Source: an uncultured Verrucomicrobiales bacterium (GTDB taxonomy: Bacteria > Verrucomicrobiota > Verrucomicrobiia > Limisphaerales > Palsa-1400). Taken from it: DNA of 35,327 nt. Position numbers and translations under genes: made by a program. The stretch spans positions 1-35,327 of the forward strand of contig CAIUEN010000432.1 in the NCBI GenBank assembly GCA_903898185.1, read 5' to 3'. How positions within the stretch are numbered: position 1 is the stretch's first letter; the number at the start of each line of letters is the position of its first letter. The notes below the pieces were generated by a model that ran no database searches, was not told where the DNA came from, and was given only the letters and a program-made list of their open reading frames with translations. Of this stretch, positions 33,031-35,327 are shown in pieces.

Positions 33031-34161
33031 TCAAATAACCCCCAAAGCCTCGGTTTGTTGCGCCAGAAATTCAGTCAACCCGCTTAAAGCAGCCCTGCCT
33101 TCGCCCTGCGGAAGAACGGTCAGCGCCTGCCGGGCGGCAGCGAGGTATTCCTGGATGACGGCTCGCGAGTGGTGCAGCGCATCGTGATAATTGATCAGCC
33201 CAAGCATTTGAGGCAAAAGCTGTTGATTCCATTCTTGAACCCATTTGGACAATTGCGCGCGCTCGGATGAAGTAGCCCGGTCGCGAACAATCAGAATCGG
33301 CAGAGTCAGTTTGCCTTTGGCCAGATCGGCGCCCAGCGTTTTGCCGGCATTGGACTCTGTGCCGAGCAGATCCAGACAATCGTCGTAAAGTTGGTAGGCG
33401 ATGCCCAAGGCCATGCCATAATCCCGCAATGCCTGTCGTTGGGCCGGGGTGGCCTGCGCCAAGCACCCCCCCAAGTCGCACGACAACGCAAAGAGTTCTG
33501 CGGTTTTCATCGCCAAAATCTTGTAGTAATGTGCCAACGGCATTTCAAAATCGCCACGGGCCTTGCTCTGAAGGATTTCCCCGGCGCACACGGTATTGGT
33601 CGCCCCCGCGACAGCCCGGCAAATCTCCGGGGTCGGAAAACTGGCGGCTAACTCCACAGCGCGCGCAAACAGGCAATCTCCCAGAAGCACCGAAAGTTCA
33701 TTTCCCCATTTAGCCGCCACCGTCGGTTGGCCCCGTCGAAGTTTGGCCTCATCAATCACATCGTCGTGAACGAGGGTCGCCAAGTGAACCATCTCGATAA
33801 TGACGGCTGCAGTGAAGTGGGCGTCACTCAGGGGGCCTGCGGATTGTCCGCTCAAGGAAACCAGCAGGGGCCTCAATTGTTTGCCTTGAGCGCCGAGCGC
33901 ATACTGGGCGTAGGATGCAATGTCAGGCTCAAACTTTTGGGCTTGGTCCAACAGACGCGCCGCCACGCCTTGAAGAAACGGTTCCACCCCCTCCAGGATT
34001 TCCTTCCAGGCGGGCACTCGTTCATGCTCTGGCGGAATCTCGGCAATCACCATTCTTCTTTGAGCGGCCAACATCCCTTCCAATGTAGGTTTCCGTTCAA
34101 GGCAAGTCAAACTTCGATATTTCATCCAGTAAGCATACGGCAAGCACGAGGAGACCCTCAT
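33031..34161 (-). CDS. Polyprenyl diphosphate synthase (trans-isoprenyl, IspB-like)
   Basis: The protein has up to 376 residues. It condenses isopentenyl diphosphate onto allylic diphosphates to make a long-chain prenyl diphosphate for quinones or lipid carriers. Motifs: GKQLRP (93-98), the first Asp-rich motif LVHDDVIDEA (130-139), LRRGQPT, and the second Asp-rich motif YDDCLD (259-264), followed by the Lys-containing GADLAKGKLTLPIL. The residues just before the first Asp-rich motif are small or aliphatic (HLATLV), which points to a long-chain product. The N-terminus is uncertain: the first ATG (34161) gives an odd leader, and ATGs at 34125, 34074 and 34053 are possible. The last gives 340 residues, closest to usual length. 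Confidence 0.9.
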   Translation of the reverse strand: MRVSSCLPYAYWMKYRSLTCLERKPTLEGMLAAQRRMVIAEIPPEHERVPAWKEILEGVEPFLQGVAARLLDQAQKFEPDIASYAQYALGAQGKQLRPLLVSLSGQSAGPLSDAHFTAAVIIEMVHLATLVHDDVIDEAKLRRGQPTVAAKWGNELSVLLGDCLFARAVELAASFPTPEICRAVAGATNTVCAGEILQSKARGDFEMPLAHYYKILAMKTAELFALSCDLGGCLAQATPAQRQALRDYGMALGIAYQLYDDCLDLLGTESNAGKTLGADLAKGKLTLPILIVRDRATSSERAQLSKWVQEWNQQLLPQMLGLINYHDALHHSRAVIQEYLAAARQALTVLPQGEGRAALSGLTEFLAQQTEALGVI

Positions 34162-34226
34162 GGTAAATCTCGGAGAGCTGAATACTTATGTAATTTAAGA
34201 AGTCTAAACTCCCTTACACAGTTTAA

Positions 34227-35204
34227 CTAATTGGTCATCACCACCCGATAAAAACCGTTACTCAGATTTGGTATCACTGGCAACGATACTTGGCTCGGCG
34301 AGAATGAAGGAGGAATATTCGAGATTGTCTCCCAGTTGGTTCCCAATTGGCTGGCAAACTGCACGAGGTAGCGGTATCCAGCCAAAGATGGAAAAGCAAC
34401 ATTGAAAGGACTGCCCGATGTCGAAAGAGGGGCCAAGCGAGGGGCATCTGCGCCTGCAGGAGGTGGCACTACCAGCAGGTGGGCTGAATTGCTGGCTTGT
34501 CCAGCGATGTTGCTCAAAACCAACGAGTAGATGCCGCAGTGAGAAACATCCAGATTTGTTAAGACCAGCGGAACCGTGGTTGCATTGGTTATGACATTGG
34601 CATTCACATGCCAACGAACTGATGCCGGGCTGCCAGCTATGCCAGGATTGAAAATGACACTTTCTCCCGTAGGAACAATGGTGTCCTTAAGCGCATTCGT
34701 GATTAGCGGCGGGCTGATGACCGTCAGAGTCGCCGAATTATTGGTTGCTCCAGATGCATTGGTGACAATGATTGTGTAAGTGCCTGCGTTCGTCAGTTGG
34801 ACATTGGTTATTGTCAGGGAATTGGTGACCGCGCCTTGAATTTTGTTCCCGGCAAACTGCCACTGGTAAACCAAGGGCGGGGCGCCACTTGCAACAACGG
34901 TGAAAGTCACGTTTGAACCCACCACATTGGTTATGTTTTGCGGAGGCGTGGTGATGGTTGGCCAGGAAGAAGCCTTAATATTAAAGGTAAACAATTGGGA
35001 CATATTCCGTCCGGTGTTACCGGTCTTCTCCCATGCCGTTATGCTGAAAGTGTTGGTGCCGGTCTGGGTCGGAGTGCCGCTGATCGATCCTCCTGTGGTT
35101 AGCGTGACCCCGGGGACGAGCGGGAAGGAGCTTGATCCCAAAGGTGCCGTGGTTGTGCTCCACGAAAGGGCGATTTGTCCACTGACACCTAGTACATTGA
35201 ACAT
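34227..35204 (-). pseudogene. Ig-like domain secreted protein, 5'-truncated
   Basis: The remaining 325 residues contain the end of a putative Ig domain (TTGGSISGTPTQTGTNTFSI, He_PIG type) and two Ig-like domains (about 85-165 and 166-245, with YQWQFAG and NAGTYTIIVTNASG). The C-terminal module is of the kind common in Verrucomicrobia (YRYLVQFASQLGTNWETI ending FYRVVMTN). There is no signal peptide. The frame is closed by a stop directly before the only ATG, so the front of the gene is missing. An IS630-like element begins within about 30 bp of this point, pointing to insertional disruption. The intact protein would have been a surface or secreted adhesin-like protein. Confidence 0.75.
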
Positions 35205-35327
35205 TTAAAGACGTGGTATATATTAGGGGGTAGCTATGCGTCGTATTGCTATCCAATTATCAGAAGAAGAGCGTAAGACTTTAAATTGTTTTCGCCAGAA
35301 AGGGTTACATCATGCTCGCGAAAACAA
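35190..35327 (+). mobile_element. Left end of a probable IS630-like insertion sequence
   Basis: The junction between the truncated Ig-domain gene and this element lies somewhere between about 35190 and 35225. There the sequence turns AT-rich (TGGTATATATTAGG) and leads into the transposase start. The terminal inverted repeat cannot be confirmed because the other end is outside the window. Members of this family target TA dinucleotides, several of which are present here. Confidence 0.5.
35236..35327 (+). CDS. IS630-like transposase, N-terminal fragment (runs off window)
   Basis: The first 30 codons read MRRIAIQLSEEERKTLNCF and continue with RQKGLHHAREN. This resembles the N-terminal helix-turn-helix start of IS630-family transposases, in which a short leader precedes L-x-x-E-E-R and a later R-x-R-I-L segment. 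GGGGG lies 5 bp upstream of the ATG as ribosome binding site. Base composition is clearly more AT-rich than the neighbouring genes, in keeping with a mobile element. Only 92 bp are present, so the family call is tentative. Confidence 0.6.
   Translation, partial: MRRIAIQLSEEERKTLNCFRQKGLHHAREN

Overview
The window looks like a piece of a Verrucomicrobia chromosome, most likely from the Pedosphaera/Limisphaerales side. The C-terminal module of the Ig-domain protein at 34227 ends in the FYRV-type tail common in that group. The gene set (RNase Y, RarA, ROK kinase, ECF sigma plus small membrane partner, long SurA-like protein) and the abundance of small palindromic repeats also fit. This assignment is inference; there is no rRNA in the window.

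Layout. 1-2107 (minus): a CDF metal transporter and an AI-2E family membrane protein whose ORFs overlap by 4 bp. 2327-2890 (plus): a flavin reductase-like protein. 2991-15841 (minus): the centrepiece, an apparent three-gene operon. It comprises a giant protein of about 3,055 residues made almost entirely of Thr/Ser-rich octapeptides, a TPR/SPINDLY-type O-GlcNAc transferase homologue starting 30 bp downstream, and an HDOD-GAF regulator overlapping the transferase by a few bases. 16029-18672 (minus): an RluA-type pseudouridine synthase and a SurA/PpiD-like chaperone, separated by a small inverted-repeat element. 18960-19343 (plus): a small lipoprotein. 19409-21748 (minus): purM-tyrS. 21749-22978 is a 1.2-kb gene-poor island full of palindromes and short repeats. 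22979-26448 (plus): two tandem thymidylate-kinase-like proteins, a ROK sugar kinase and a Ppx/GppA phosphatase. 26449-26874 holds a probable 6S RNA. 26875-30444 (plus): rarA, 5-formyl-THF cyclo-ligase and rny, tightly packed. 30742-31896 (plus): a GT2 glycosyltransferase and a DUF167 protein. 31878-35204 (minus): an ECF sigma factor with an anti-sigma-like partner, a polyprenyl diphosphate synthase, and an Ig-domain protein truncated at its start. At the right edge the first 30 codons of an IS630-like transposase sit next to that truncated start.

Two observations stand out. First, the pairing of a huge Thr-rich repeat protein with its own O-GlcNAc-transferase-like enzyme suggests a dedicated protein O-glycosylation system: acceptor, glycosyltransferase and regulator in one transcription unit. 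The repeat gene has a nested architecture, with 24-bp units arranged in 24-unit (576-bp) superrepeats. Second, a 96-bp element with 11-12 bp terminal inverted repeats occurs five times. Three copies carry readable 8-bp flanking duplications, so it is a transposed MITE. Several copies sit exactly at stop codons.

All readings are by eye from the sequence and from general knowledge of the families; no database search was run.
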